From Actinomyces weissii (GTDB lineage Bacteria; Actinomycetota; Actinomycetes; Actinomycetales; Actinomycetaceae), in NCBI RefSeq assembly GCF_016598775.1, contig NZ_CP066802.1, positions 682,001-746,000 on the forward strand: a DNA stretch of 64,000 nt, in the 5' to 3' direction. The translations under genes were made by a program, and so were the position numbers. Below, one piece after another: positions 38,275-48,823 of this stretch. Each line of letters begins with the position of its first letter. Within the stretch, counting starts at the first letter, position 1. A model generated the notes under the pieces. It was not told where the DNA came from, made no database searches, and worked only from the letters and a program-made list of their open reading frames with translations.

Positions 38275-39452
38275 GGGTCTACCTGCTGGTCCTGGCGGTG
38301 GCGGCGGCCTGCACCTACCTGACCGTCCCGATCGTGCGGCACATCGCCCTGGTCTCCCACGCCCTGACCCCCGTCCGCAGCCGGGACGTGCACCAGATCC
38401 CCATCCCCCGGCTCGGTGGGGTGGCCATGTTCGTGGGCTTCCTGACAGCCGTCGCCGTCGCCTCCCACATCCCCTTCCTGCAGGGCGTGATCGGCCGCAG
38501 CGCCTGGGCGGTGGTGGCTGGGGCCGGCTTGGTGTGCCTGCTGGGCGTGATCGACGACCTGTGGGACCTGGACTGGATGACCAAGCTGGTGGGGCAGGTG
38601 CTGGCCGCCGGGATCATGGCCTGGCAGGGGGTCCAGCTCATCAGCTTCCCCATCGGCGGGCTGACCATCGGCTCCTCCCGCCTGTCCCTGGTCTCCACGG
38701 TGCTGGTGGTGGTGGCCGTCATCAACGCCGTCAACTTCGTGGACGGCCTGGACGGGTTGGCCGCCGGGCTGATCGCCATCGGGGCGGTGGCCTTCCTGCT
38801 GTACACCTACGCGCTCACGCGCCAGTACTCTGCCGGCTCCTACGCCTCCCTGGCGGCCACGGTGGTGGCCGCGCTGATCGGGATCTGCATAGGCTTCCTG
38901 CCGCACAACTTCCATCCGGCCTCCATATTCATGGGGGACTCCGGGTCCATGCAGCTGGGACTGATCTCGGCGGCGGGGACCATCATCGTCACCGGCCAGA
39001 TCGACCCGGCGGTGGGCGGTTCCCAGGGCTTCCCGGCCTTCCTGCCGGTGCTGCTGCCCTTTGCGGTGCTGCTGCTGCCGCTGACGGATATGACGATGGC
39101 GGTGGTGCGCCGGATGCGGGCCGGGCACAGCCCCTTCCACCCGGACCGCATGCACATGCACCACCGGCTGCTGGACGCCGGGCACTCCCACCGCCGCGCC
39201 GTGCTGACCATGTACGTGTGGGCGGCCGCCGTCTCCTTCCCCCTGGCGGCCCTGGCCCTCTACCCGCTGCACCAGGTGCTGGTGGGGGCAGCGGTGGCCC
39301 TGGCCCTGGCGCTGCTGGTGACCCTGGACCTGATGCCGGGGGTGCGCCTGGCGGTGTCCCGGCACACCGGCGGGGTAGCGGGCCGCCGCACGCACCGGCG
39401 TCTGGACCGCCGCTCCCGGCTGCCCCACCTGCCTGGGGACGAGGAGGACTGA
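38271..39452 (+). CDS. Polyprenyl-phosphate GlcNAc-1-phosphate transferase (WecA/TagO/Rfe type)
   Basis: At 393 residues, this multi-pass membrane enzyme moves a sugar-1-phosphate from a UDP-sugar to a polyprenyl phosphate, beginning wall-polymer synthesis. Hallmarks are the DD pair in LLGVIDDLWDLDW (~100), NFVDGLDGLAAG (~155), IFMGDSGSMQLG (~222) and HHRLLDAGHSHRRAV (~295), the HxH-like motif of the family. Ten to eleven helices are expected. Cotranscription with tsaC and the atp genes is indicated by overlaps. Confidence 0.92.
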   Translation: MRVYLLVLAVAAACTYLTVPIVRHIALVSHALTPVRSRDVHQIPIPRLGGVAMFVGFLTAVAVASHIPFLQGVIGRSAWAVVAGAGLVCLLGVIDDLWDLDWMTKLVGQVLAAGIMAWQGVQLISFPIGGLTIGSSRLSLVSTVLVVVAVINAVNFVDGLDGLAAGLIAIGAVAFLLYTYALTRQYSAGSYASLAATVVAALIGICIGFLPHNFHPASIFMGDSGSMQLGLISAAGTIIVTGQIDPAVGGSQGFPAFLPVLLPFAVLLLPLTDMTMAVVRRMRAGHSPFHPDRMHMHHRLLDAGHSHRRAVLTMYVWAAAVSFPLAALALYPLHQVLVGAAVALALALLVTLDLMPGVRLAVSRHTGGVAGRRTHRRLDRRSRLPHLPGDEED

Positions 39453-39871
39453 TGGCGGGGGAGACCAGTACCCAGGTGTTCCGGCGGGCTGCCCGCCGCG
39501 TGCTGCTGGCCGGGCTGGTGGTGTCCACCGGCAGCGTGCTGGCGGGGGCGCTGGCCGGGGGCCAGGCCCTGACGGGGGCCGCCTGGGGGGCGGGGGCCTG
39601 CCTGCTGCTGACGACGGCGACCGCCGTCTGCCTGGCCCTGCCCTGGCACCGCTGGCCCGCGCTGGCCGGGGCCGGGGTGATGGTCTCCCTGCTCACCAAG
39701 CTTCTGCTGGCCGGGCTGCTGCTGGCGGTCATGTCCGGCAGGCGCGGCAGCTTCTCCCCGGGCTGGTTCTTCGCGACCTTCGCGGCCGCCGTGATTACTG
39801 TCACCATTGTGGAGGTACTGACCCTGGCCCGGGGGCGGACGCTGGTGGTGGAGCCGAAAAACCACGACTAG
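39452..39871 (+). CDS. AtpI-like small membrane protein
   Basis: At 139 residues, four hydrophobic segments are visible: VLLAGLVVSTGSVLAGALAG, LTGAAWGAGACLLLTTATAV, VMVSLLTKLLLAGLLLAVMS and FFATFAAAVITVTIVEVLTL. Position directly before atpB and size fit the ATP synthase protein I/AtpI group, thought to help c-ring assembly or Mg2+ uptake; sequence support is weak. The ATG shares one base with the preceding TGA. Confidence 0.7.
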   Translation: MAGETSTQVFRRAARRVLLAGLVVSTGSVLAGALAGGQALTGAAWGAGACLLLTTATAVCLALPWHRWPALAGAGVMVSLLTKLLLAGLLLAVMSGRRGSFSPGWFFATFAAAVITVTIVEVLTLARGRTLVVEPKNHD

Positions 39872-39975
39872 CCTTTTGCCTGGACAAGCAGCTGGCCCCT
39901 GGGGCGTCCCGGGTAGGTTAGGCTGGCCCCGTTGCCGTGCAATCCCTACGGCCGCATACCACACAAGGAGGTCCG

Positions 39976-40806
39976 GTGCTCACGAGCGTGTCCTTCGCCG
40001 CTGTGAAAGCGGCGGCGATCGCCCCTGCTGCGGCTGAGTACGACGGCTTCCACCCGCCGTCGCTCGACGACTTCTTCCCCGCCGGGCTCTTCTTCGTGGG
40101 CACGCCCTTCGAGGTCAACCGGGTCATGCTGGTGCGCATCATCATGACCCTGCTGCTGGTGATGGTCTTCGTGCTGGGTGCCTCGCGGGCCCGGCTGGTC
40201 CCCGGCCGCTTCCAGAGCGTCCTGGAGCTGACCGTGGGCTTCGTGCGCAACAGCATCTCTGAGGAGATCCTGGGGCCGGTCTACGGCAAGAAGTACGCCC
40301 CCCTGCTCACCACCATCTTCGTGGGCGTGTTCTTCCTGAACATCTCCGGGGTTATCCCGGGGCTGCAGATCGCCTCCACCGGTGTGGTGGGCATGCCGCT
40401 GGTCTTCGCCCTGGTGTCCTACGTGGCCTTCATCTACGCCGGCATCAAGACCAACGGCCTGGGGCATTACCTAAAGGGGACCGTCATGCCCTCAGGGGTG
40501 CCGGCCTTCCTGGCGCCCCTGATCATCCCGATCGAGTTCCTCTCGAACCTGGTGCTGCGGCCCCTGACCCTGACCATCCGTCTCATGGCCAACATGATCT
40601 CTGGCCACCTGCTGCTGGCCCTGTGCTTCGTGGCCACCAACGCGCTGTTCGTGTACGCCTCCGCCGAGCTCAAGGCGCTGGGTGCCGTTACCCTGCTGGT
40701 CGGCCTGGCCTTCGTGGTCTTCGAGATCTTCGTGGCCGTCCTGCAGGCCTATATCTTCTCCCTACTGACCGCCGTTTACCTTGACTCCTCGGTCCACATG
40801 CACTGA
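39976..40806 (+). CDS. atpB: F-type ATP synthase subunit a (AtpB)
   Basis: At 276 residues, this membrane subunit forms the proton half-channels beside the c-ring. The essential Arg is in LRPLTLTIRLMANMISGH (~200), and FFLNISGVIPGLQ (~120) is conserved. The C-terminal helix AFVVFEIFVAVLQAYIFSLLTAVYL is typical. The GTG at 39976 follows AAGGAGGT; an upstream in-frame start lacks a ribosome site. First subunit gene of the operon. Confidence 0.95.
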   Translation: MLTSVSFAAVKAAAIAPAAAEYDGFHPPSLDDFFPAGLFFVGTPFEVNRVMLVRIIMTLLLVMVFVLGASRARLVPGRFQSVLELTVGFVRNSISEEILGPVYGKKYAPLLTTIFVGVFFLNISGVIPGLQIASTGVVGMPLVFALVSYVAFIYAGIKTNGLGHYLKGTVMPSGVPAFLAPLIIPIEFLSNLVLRPLTLTIRLMANMISGHLLLALCFVATNALFVYASAELKALGAVTLLVGLAFVVFEIFVAVLQAYIFSLLTAVYLDSSVHMH

Positions 40807-41112
<306 letters not shown>

Positions 41113-41116
41113 GGCC

Positions 41117-41749
41117 GTGACCGACATGACCCTGAGCGCCGCACTGCCTCTGGTGCTGGCGGCCGCCGACCACGCGGGCGGAGGCGCGCCAGAGGGTATC
41201 TGGCTGTTCGTCCCCCACGTGGCCGACCTCGTGTGGGGCACGGTCTGCTTCGCGATCATCGCCCTGGCCCTGGTCAAGTACGCCCTGCCGCGCCTCAACG
41301 CCGTCATGGACGAGCGCGCCGCCAAGATCGAGGAGGGCCTGGCCCTCACCGAACAGGTCAAGCAGGGGCAGGCGGAGGCCGAGGCCCAGGCCGCCCGCCT
41401 GGTGGAGGCCGCCCGCGTAGAGGCCGCCCATATCCGCGACAAAGCCCAGAGCGAGGCCAAGCAGATCATCGCCGAGGCCCGTGCCGCCGCCGCCGAGGAG
41501 GCAGGCAAGGCCCTGTCCGCCGCGCAGCGCCAGATCCAGGCGGACAAGCAGGCCGCCCAGATCTCCCTGCGCTCCGACGTAGGCATGCTGGCCGCTGACC
41601 TGGCCGAGAAGATCGTGGGTGAGCAGCTGCAGGACACCGCCCTGTCCGCCCGTGTCATCGACCGCTTCCTCGACGAGCTGGAGGCCCGTCCGGAGGCCTT
41701 CAGCGCCGCCGACGTCGCCGCCGCCACCGGAGAGCAGGGGCCGCAGTGA
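41117..41749 (+). CDS. atpF: F-type ATP synthase subunit b (AtpF)
   Basis: At 210 residues, a membrane helix near ~35-60 (LVWGTVCFAIIALALVKYAL) is followed by a long charged coiled coil (PRLNAVMDERAAKIEEGLAL onward, rich in Ala, Glu, Gln) that forms the peripheral stalk. Start GTG 41117 lies 4 bp after atpE; ATG 41126 is an alternative. It overlaps atpH by 4 bp. Confidence 0.94.
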   Translation: MTDMTLSAALPLVLAAADHAGGGAPEGIWLFVPHVADLVWGTVCFAIIALALVKYALPRLNAVMDERAAKIEEGLALTEQVKQGQAEAEAQAARLVEAARVEAAHIRDKAQSEAKQIIAEARAAAAEEAGKALSAAQRQIQADKQAAQISLRSDVGMLAADLAEKIVGEQLQDTALSARVIDRFLDELEARPEAFSAADVAAATGEQGPQ

Positions 41750-42561
41750 ACACCGGCAGCGCCGCCTCCAAGGCCCAGGCCAGGTCCGCCTGGGAGCCTG
41801 TGCTCCACCAGGCCGGCCAGGGCGCCCTGGAGCTGGGGGAGCAGATCCTGGCCGTGGCCCACCTGATCGCCTCCGGGTCGCTGAGCGGACCGCTGACCAG
41901 CCCGGGACGTAGCCCGCAGGACAAGGCGGCCCTCGCCAGCCGCCTGCTCTCCGGACGCGTGGACGGCCGAGTGGTCGATCTGCTTGCCGCCCTGGTGCGC
42001 GGACGCTGGTCCAAGCCGGTGGACCTGGTGCACGCGCTGCACGACCTGGGGATCGAGACGATCCTGGCCGGGGCGCGGGCAGGGGGGACCCTGGAGCAGG
42101 TGGAGCAGGAGGTCTTCGCCGTCCACAACCTCCTGGCGGGGGACCGTGAGCTGCGCCTGGCCCTGGAGCCCTCCAAGCGCACCACGGTCGAGCGGCGTGT
42201 GGCCCTGGCCCACCAGGTCTTCGGCCCCAGCCTGTCCTCCTCCGCCCTGAGCCTGCTCACCTGGAGCGTGCGGCACGAGACCGAGGGGGGCGTGCCCCGC
42301 AACCTGCGGCGGGTGGCCGAGCTGGCTGCCAGCCTGCAGCACCGCACCATCGCCGACGTCACCAGCGCCCTGCCGCTGAGCACGCAGCAGCAGGCCCGCC
42401 TGGAGCGGATCCTGGAGGAGAGGCTAGGCACGCAGGTAGAGCTGCACCTGGCCATTGACCCCGAGCTCATCGGTGGCGTGAGGGTCAGCGTGCGCGACCT
42501 CGTCATCGACTACACCGTGCGCAGCTCCCTGGAGGGCGCACGCACCCAGCTGGTCGGCTGA
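41746..42561 (+). CDS. atpH: F-type ATP synthase subunit delta (AtpH)
   Basis: At 271 residues, this OSCP/delta subunit connects the stalk to the catalytic head. The N-terminal helical bundle is followed by the C-terminal signature [51 protein letters not shown] (two parts of the delta signature). Its length, well above the ~180 of E. coli, is usual for actinobacteria. GTG start in a GTGA overlap. Confidence 0.94.
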   Translation: MNTGSAASKAQARSAWEPVLHQAGQGALELGEQILAVAHLIASGSLSGPLTSPGRSPQDKAALASRLLSGRVDGRVVDLLAALVRGRWSKPVDLVHALHDLGIETILAGARAGGTLEQVEQEVFAVHNLLAGDRELRLALEPSKRTTVERRVALAHQVFGPSLSSSALSLLTWSVRHETEGGVPRNLRRVAELAASLQHRTIADVTSALPLSTQQQARLERILEERLGTQVELHLAIDPELIGGVRVSVRDLVIDYTVRSSLEGARTQLVG

Positions 42562-42625
42562 GCCGACCCCACAACCAGCAAGCTTGCACCTGCACGCCAG
42601 CAGGACCCACGAGAAGGAAACAGAC

Positions 42626-44257
42626 ATGGCTGAGCTGACCATCAGGCCGGAGGACATCCGCTCCGCCCTGGATGAGTTCGTCGACTCCTACGAGCCCGCC
42701 AAGGTAGCCGCCGAGGAGGTCGGCCACGTCGTCTTCGCCGCTGACGGCATCGCCCACGTTGAGGGGCTGCCCGGCTCCATGGCCAACGAGATCCTCACCT
42801 TCGAGGACGGCACCGCGGGCCTGGCCATGAACCTGGACGAGCGCCAGATCGGCGTGGTCGTCCTGGGCAGCTTTGACGGCATCGAGGAGGGGCAGACGGT
42901 CCGCCGCACCGGTGAGGTTCTCTCCGTGCCCGTGGGCGACGGCTACCTGGGTCGCGTCGTGGACCCGCTGGGCCGGCCCGTCGACGGGCTGGGCCCCATC
43001 GCCTCCGAGGGACGGCGCGCCCTGGAGCTCCAGGCCCCCGGGGTCATGATGCGCAAGTCGGTGCACGAGCCCCTGCAGACCGGCCTGAAGGCCATCGACT
43101 CGATGATCCCGGTGGGCCGCGGCCAGCGCCAGCTCATCATCGGTGACCGCAAGACCGGCAAGACCGCCATCGCCCTGGACACCATCCTCAACCAGCGGGC
43201 CGCCTGGGAGACCGGCGACCCCCAGCAGCAGGTGCGCTGCATCTACGTCGCCACCGGCCAGAAGGGCTCCACCATCGCCTCCGTGCGCCGGGCCCTGGAG
43301 GAGGCCGGAGCCCTGGAGTACACCACCATCGTGGCCTCCCCGGCCTCAGACCCCGCCGGCTTCAAGTACCTGTCCCCCTACACCGGCTCCGCCATCGGCC
43401 AGCACTGGATGTACGCGGGCAAGCACGTGCTGATCGTCTTTGACGACCTGTCCAAGCAGGCCGAGGCCTACCGCGCCGTCTCCCTGCTGCTGCGCCGTCC
43501 GCCGGGCCGTGAGGCCTACCCTGGTGACGTCTTCTACCTGCACTCCCGCCTCCTGGAGCGCTGCGCCAAGCTCTCCGACGAGCTGGGGGCCGGGTCCATG
43601 ACCGGCCTGCCCATCATCGAGACCAAGGCCAACGACGTCTCCGCCTACATCCCCACCAACGTCATCTCCATCACCGACGGGCAGATCTTCCTGCAGTCCG
43701 ACCTGTTCAACGCCGACCAGCGCCCCGCCGTCGACGTCGGTATCTCCGTGTCCCGCGTGGGCGGTGCCGCCCAGGTCAAGGCCATGAAGCAGGTGGCTGG
43801 CACGCTGAAGATCACCCTGGCCCAGTACCGCTCCATGCAGGCCTTCGCGATGTTCGCCTCGGACCTGGACGCCGCCACCCGCCAGCAGCTCACCCGCGGT
43901 GAGCGCCTCATGGAGCTGCTCAAGCAGCCGCAGTTCACCCCCTACCCGGTGGAGGAGCAGGTCGCCAGCGTCTGGACCGGCACCAACGGCTACCTGGACG
44001 ACCTGGAGGTCGCGGAGGTGCTGCCCTTCGAGACGGCCCTGCTGGACCACCTGCGCCGCAACTCCACCGTGCTCGCCACCATCCGGGAGACCGGCAGGCT
44101 CGCGGAGGAGACCGAGGCCCGGCTGCGCGCCGACGTCGAGGCCTTCCGCACCAGCTACCTGGCCGGTGGCCGTATGCTCGGCGCCCAGGTCGCCGCCGAC
44201 GACGGCGAGCCCGAGGCCGAGCACACGAGCGAGCAGATCGTCCTCAAGAGGGGCTGA
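42626..44257 (+). CDS. atpA: F-type ATP synthase subunit alpha (AtpA)
   Basis: At 543 residues, this non-catalytic nucleotide-binding subunit of F1 has P-loop [13 protein letters not shown] (~174), the [20 protein letters not shown] region, and the alpha/beta signature [14 protein letters not shown] (~370). The ATG at 42626 follows GAGAAGGAAAC. The actinobacterial C-terminal extension ends [10 protein letters not shown]. Confidence 0.97.
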   Translation: MAELTIRPEDIRSALDEFVDSYEPAKVAAEEVGHVVFAADGIAHVEGLPGSMANEILTFEDGTAGLAMNLDERQIGVVVLGSFDGIEEGQTVRRTGEVLSVPVGDGYLGRVVDPLGRPVDGLGPIASEGRRALELQAPGVMMRKSVHEPLQTGLKAIDSMIPVGRGQRQLIIGDRKTGKTAIALDTILNQRAAWETGDPQQQVRCIYVATGQKGSTIASVRRALEEAGALEYTTIVASPASDPAGFKYLSPYTGSAIGQHWMYAGKHVLIVFDDLSKQAEAYRAVSLLLRRPPGREAYPGDVFYLHSRLLERCAKLSDELGAGSMTGLPIIETKANDVSAYIPTNVISITDGQIFLQSDLFNADQRPAVDVGISVSRVGGAAQVKAMKQVAGTLKITLAQYRSMQAFAMFASDLDAATRQQLTRGERLMELLKQPQFTPYPVEEQVASVWTGTNGYLDDLEVAEVLPFETALLDHLRRNSTVLATIRETGRLAEETEARLRADVEAFRTSYLAGGRMLGAQVAADDGEPEAEHTSEQIVLKRG

Positions 44258-44258
44258 C

Positions 44259-45203
44259 GTGTCAGGTAAGCAGCGCGTCTACAAGCAGCGCATCCGTTCC
44301 ACGGCGACCTTGCAGAAGGTCTTCCGGGCGATGGAGCTTATCGCTGCGTCCCGCATCGGGCAGGCGCGGAACAAGGCCCAGGGCGCCTCGCCCTACGACC
44401 ACGCCCTGACCCAGGCGGTGGCCGCCGTCGGCACCTACTCGCACCTGGAGCACCCAATCACCCAGGAGCGCACCGACACCAACCGGGTGGCGGTCCTGGT
44501 GGTCACCTCCGACCGGGGCATGGCCGGGGCCTACTCCGCCTCCATCCTGCGCGAGTCCGAGCGGCTCCTGGAGAAGCTGGTGGAGCAGGGGCGCGAGCCG
44601 GTGCTGTTCACCTTCGGACGCCGGGCCCAGGCCTTCTACTCCTTCCGGGAGCGCCCGGTGGAGTTCTCCTGGGTGGGGGAGTCCGACCGCCCCTCCGACC
44701 AGGTGATCGACGAGGTCTCCGCGCTGCTGCTCGACTACTTCCTCTCGCCCCCCGAGGCCGGGGGAGTGGCTGAGGTACACATCGTCTTCACCCGCTTCAA
44801 GTCGATGGTCTCGCAGGTGCCTGAGGTGCGCCGCATGCTCCCGCTGACCGTCGTCGACGTCGACGGGCCCGGAGAGCTCAACCGGGAGGACATCGCCGCC
44901 GGGCGGGAGGCCGAGCTGCCCGAGCTCTCCGGCGCGCAGCCGCTCTACGAGTTCGAGCCCTCCGCCGAGGCCGTGCTGGGCGCCCTGCTGCCCCGCTACG
45001 TGGCCTCCCGCATCCGCAACGCCCTCCTGCAGTCCGCCGCCTCCGAGCTGGCCAGCCGCCAGCAGGCCATGCACACGGCCACGGACAACGCCCAGGAGCT
45101 CATCAGGAACTACACCCGTCTGGCCAACGCCGCGCGCCAGGGCGAGATCACCCAGGAGATCACGGAGATCGTCTCTGGGGCAGACGCCCTGGGCGTGGGC
45201 TGA
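44259..45203 (+). CDS. atpG: F-type ATP synthase subunit gamma (AtpG)
   Basis: At 314 residues, this central-stalk rotor begins with the coiled-coil helix KQRIRSTATLQKVFRAMELIAASRIGQA and ends with the conserved helix ASELASRQQAMHTATDNAQELI...YTRLANAARQGEITQEITEIVSGADAL. Start is GTG 44259, one base after the atpA stop. Confidence 0.96.
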   Translation: MSGKQRVYKQRIRSTATLQKVFRAMELIAASRIGQARNKAQGASPYDHALTQAVAAVGTYSHLEHPITQERTDTNRVAVLVVTSDRGMAGAYSASILRESERLLEKLVEQGREPVLFTFGRRAQAFYSFRERPVEFSWVGESDRPSDQVIDEVSALLLDYFLSPPEAGGVAEVHIVFTRFKSMVSQVPEVRRMLPLTVVDVDGPGELNREDIAAGREAELPELSGAQPLYEFEPSAEAVLGALLPRYVASRIRNALLQSAASELASRQQAMHTATDNAQELIRNYTRLANAARQGEITQEITEIVSGADALGVG

Positions 45204-46694
<1,491 letters not shown>

Positions 46695-46728
46695 TGGCTC
46701 TGGGCGCAGGCGAGAAGGAGGTGCGTGC

Positions 46729-47079
46729 ATGGCACTGAGCGTCGAGGTGGTCTCGCGCAGCGGGGCAGGCTCCTGGGCCGGGCAGGCGGAGCGTGTCTCC
46801 GTGCCGCTGCTGGACGGAGAGATGGGGGTGCTGCCCGGCCGTTCGCCGGTGCTGGCCCTGCTGGGGCGCGGCAAGGTGCGCATCAAGCCGGTCGACGGCG
46901 CGGCTGAGGTCACGCTGGTGGTCAACGGCGGGTTCTGCTCGGTGGACCACGACGCCGTGACCGTGGCGGCTGACCTCTCCGGTGAGGAGGCCCAGGCTGC
47001 CGAGGTGATCGGGGCCGAGGAGCTGCTGGCGGAGGCCCAGGTGCTGATGCCGCTGTCCGCGCAGGGGCTAGAGGACTGA
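46729..47079 (+). CDS. atpC: F-type ATP synthase subunit epsilon (AtpC)
   Basis: At 116 residues, it has the beta-sandwich domain (LSVEVVSRSG... GEMGVLPGRSPVLALLGRGKVRIK) with a shortened C-terminal helix, as usual in actinobacteria. AAGGAGG lies 6 bp before the ATG. It couples rotor motion and inhibits hydrolysis. Last ATP synthase gene; DUF2550 follows after 2 bp. Confidence 0.94.
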   Translation: MALSVEVVSRSGAGSWAGQAERVSVPLLDGEMGVLPGRSPVLALLGRGKVRIKPVDGAAEVTLVVNGGFCSVDHDAVTVAADLSGEEAQAAEVIGAEELLAEAQVLMPLSAQGLED

Positions 47080-47081
47080 TC

Positions 47082-47489
47082 GTGATGGTGGGGGGCTGGA
47101 GCTGGGCGGTTGTGCTGGCCGTTCTGGTGCTGCTGGCCTCCCTGGTCTTCCTGTGGCGGTTGCGGCTGCTGGCCAGCCGGGTGGGCTCCTTTGAGTGCGG
47201 GCTGTCCCGGCCTGGCAAGGGGGGCTGGTACTCGGGGATCGGGAGCTTTGGCGGCGAGGAGCTTCTCTGGCACCGGCTGGTGTCCATCAGCCTGCGTCCC
47301 CGGTACCGGTTCAAGCGTGAGGACCTGGAGATCGTGGCGGTGCACCCGCGTTCCGTCAGCGGCCGGGTGGTGGACGTGACCTGCACCTACCGGGGCGAGC
47401 ACGTGAACCTGGCGATGCCGGCGGAGTCCTACCACGCCCTGGTCTCCTGGATGGAGTCCGCCGCCCCCAAGCAGTCCGAGCTCTTCTAG
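47082..47489 (+). CDS. DUF2550 membrane-anchored protein
   Basis: At 135 residues, it has one N-terminal membrane helix (SWAVVLAVLVLLASLVFLWRL) and a soluble C-terminal domain with SFECGLSRPGKGGWYSGIG, RFKREDLEIVAVHPRS and PAESYHALVSWMESAAP. This is the DUF2550 family that often follows atpC in actinobacteria. Function unknown. GTG start 2 bp after atpC. Confidence 0.88.
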   Translation: MMVGGWSWAVVLAVLVLLASLVFLWRLRLLASRVGSFECGLSRPGKGGWYSGIGSFGGEELLWHRLVSISLRPRYRFKREDLEIVAVHPRSVSGRVVDVTCTYRGEHVNLAMPAESYHALVSWMESAAPKQSELF

Positions 47490-47496
47490 CCCCGTT

Positions 47497-47554
47497 TCGC
47501 GAGACCGGGACATATGTACCGCGAGTTCGGTTAGGGCTGCCTTAGTTGTGGATA
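47497..47554 (-). repeat. ~58-bp dispersed element, copy B (inverted)
   Basis: Read on the minus strand this runs TATCCACAACTAAGG through CGAACTCGCGGTACATATGT to CCCGGTCTCGCGA, matching copies A and C. It starts 7 bp after the DUF2550 stop. Confidence 0.85.
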
Positions 47555-47946
47555 ACTGGGGTGGTTTGCCGGGCGTGCGTGGGATGTGGTTGCCGCGCTG
47601 AGCGGTGGGGCGGGCAGGACTGGGAGTCTCCCTGAGTGGCTTGGATGCATTGGTGTGCATGCACGGGATGGCTGATTCTCTGGCAGACCGTTGATGTTCC
47701 AGCACTTCTGCTACCCGGTGAGGTTACGACGACGGCGTTGTGTGCGACTCGAGGTCGCCGCTGCATGTCTAACGGGGGTGGAGGTGGCGGTCGGGAGGAG
47801 GTCTGTAGCGACTGGAATCGCGTGATTTCAAGGAAAGATCCCGGTGATGGAACCGGTAGACCTCGTCCCGTGTGTACAGCATGGGGCGTTCTGCCTGTTC
47901 TTCCTCGAGGCGGCGGCCTGGTTTCAGTGCTCTGAACGCTCCGACC
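47555..47946. other. Gene-free interval between inverted repeat copies
   Basis: About 390 bp with somewhat lower GC than neighbouring genes and no convincing frame on either strand. It is bounded by copies B and C of the dispersed element in inverted orientation, so it may be a small non-autonomous or decayed insertion. Confidence 0.5.
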
Positions 47947-48004
47947 ACCACAACTTAGGTCACCCTTACCGAACTCGTGAGCCATATGTCCCGGTCTCGC
48001 GAGA
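47947..48004 (+). repeat. ~58-bp dispersed element, copy C
   Basis: CCACAACTTAGGTCACCCTT through GAGCCATATGTCCCGG to TCTCGCGAGAG. It ends 26 bp before nucS, nearly the same distance and orientation as copy A to the ABC-FtsX gene. Confidence 0.85.
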
Positions 48005-48018
48005 GGAGGGGGAGCGGG

Positions 48019-48030
48019 TAGGCTGCGACG
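48019..48030 (+). promoter_or_regulatory. nucS -10 element, leaderless arrangement
   Basis: TAGGCT (48019-48024) ends six bases before the GTG at 48031. Confidence 0.55.
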
Positions 48031-48726
48031 GTGCGTGTCGTGATTGCCTCCTGCTCTGTGGACTACTCCGGGCGCCTGGACGCCCACCTGCCCCGCGCCG
48101 ACCGGGTCATCATGGTCAAGGCGGACGGCTCGGTGCTCGTCCACTCCGACGGCGGCTCCTACAAGCCCCTGAACTGGATGAGCCCGCCCGCGACCATGCG
48201 GGAGCTGGAGCCGGACAGCCAGGAGAGCTCCGACGGCGTGGCCGCCGTTTGGGATGTGAGGGCCGACAAGTCCGACGACCGCCTACGCATCTGCCTGTAT
48301 GAGATCCACTCGGAGACCACCGCTGACCTGGGCGTGGACCCCGGGCTCATGAAGGACGGGGTGGAGGCCCATCTGCAGGAGCTCCTGGCGGAGCAGATCA
48401 GCCTGTTGGGGCCCGGCTACCGGCTGGTGCGCCGCGAGTACCCCACCGCGATCGGGCCGGTGGACATCCTGGCCAAGGACGAGTCCGGGGCCAGCGTTGC
48501 CGTGGAGATCAAGCGCGTAGGGGGCATCGACGGCGTCGAGCAGCTCAGCCGCTACCTGGAGCTGCTGGACCGCGACCCGCTGCTGACCCCGGTGCAGGGC
48601 GTCTTCGCGGCCCAGTCCATCAAGCCGCAGGCCCGGGTCCTGGCCCAGGACCGGGGCATCCGCTGCGTGCTCCTGGACTACGACGCCATGCGCGGGGTGG
48701 ATGACCCCGAGTCCCGCCTGTTCTGA
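48031..48726 (+). CDS. nucS: Mismatch-specific endonuclease NucS/EndoMS
   Basis: At 231 residues, it carries non-canonical mismatch repair in actinobacteria that lack MutS/MutL by cutting both strands at mismatches. The N-terminal domain includes [28 protein letters not shown]. The C-terminal RecB-like nuclease has Asp145, Glu159 and Lys161 in [10 protein letters not shown]...VAVEIKR, then the QLSRYLELL helix. Leaderless GTG start. A beta-clamp binding tail is plausible at DDPESRLF. Single gene. Confidence 0.95.
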   Translation: MRVVIASCSVDYSGRLDAHLPRADRVIMVKADGSVLVHSDGGSYKPLNWMSPPATMRELEPDSQESSDGVAAVWDVRADKSDDRLRICLYEIHSETTADLGVDPGLMKDGVEAHLQELLAEQISLLGPGYRLVRREYPTAIGPVDILAKDESGASVAVEIKRVGGIDGVEQLSRYLELLDRDPLLTPVQGVFAAQSIKPQARVLAQDRGIRCVLLDYDAMRGVDDPESRLF

Positions 48727-48811
48727 ACCGCCCCGCCGGCTGCCGCAGGTACCTGCCCGGTGGGCTGGCCAGGCCGACGGCGCCGCGGGTAGGCGGCGGC
48801 ACCGGTTCCTC

Positions 48812-48823
48812 TAGCATCAAGGC
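48812..48823 (+). promoter_or_regulatory. -10 element of the winged-helix gene, leaderless arrangement
   Basis: TAGCAT (48812-48817) ends six bases before ATG 48824. Confidence 0.55.

Noticed and set aside
47636..47935. Plus-strand 99-codon frame in the repeat-bounded block
   Set aside because: Low-complexity Gly run and random composition; no recognisable domain.
47542..48144. Minus-strand 200-codon frame between DUF2550 and nucS
   Set aside because: It runs through the dispersed repeats and into nucS, with no family-like sequence or ribosome site.
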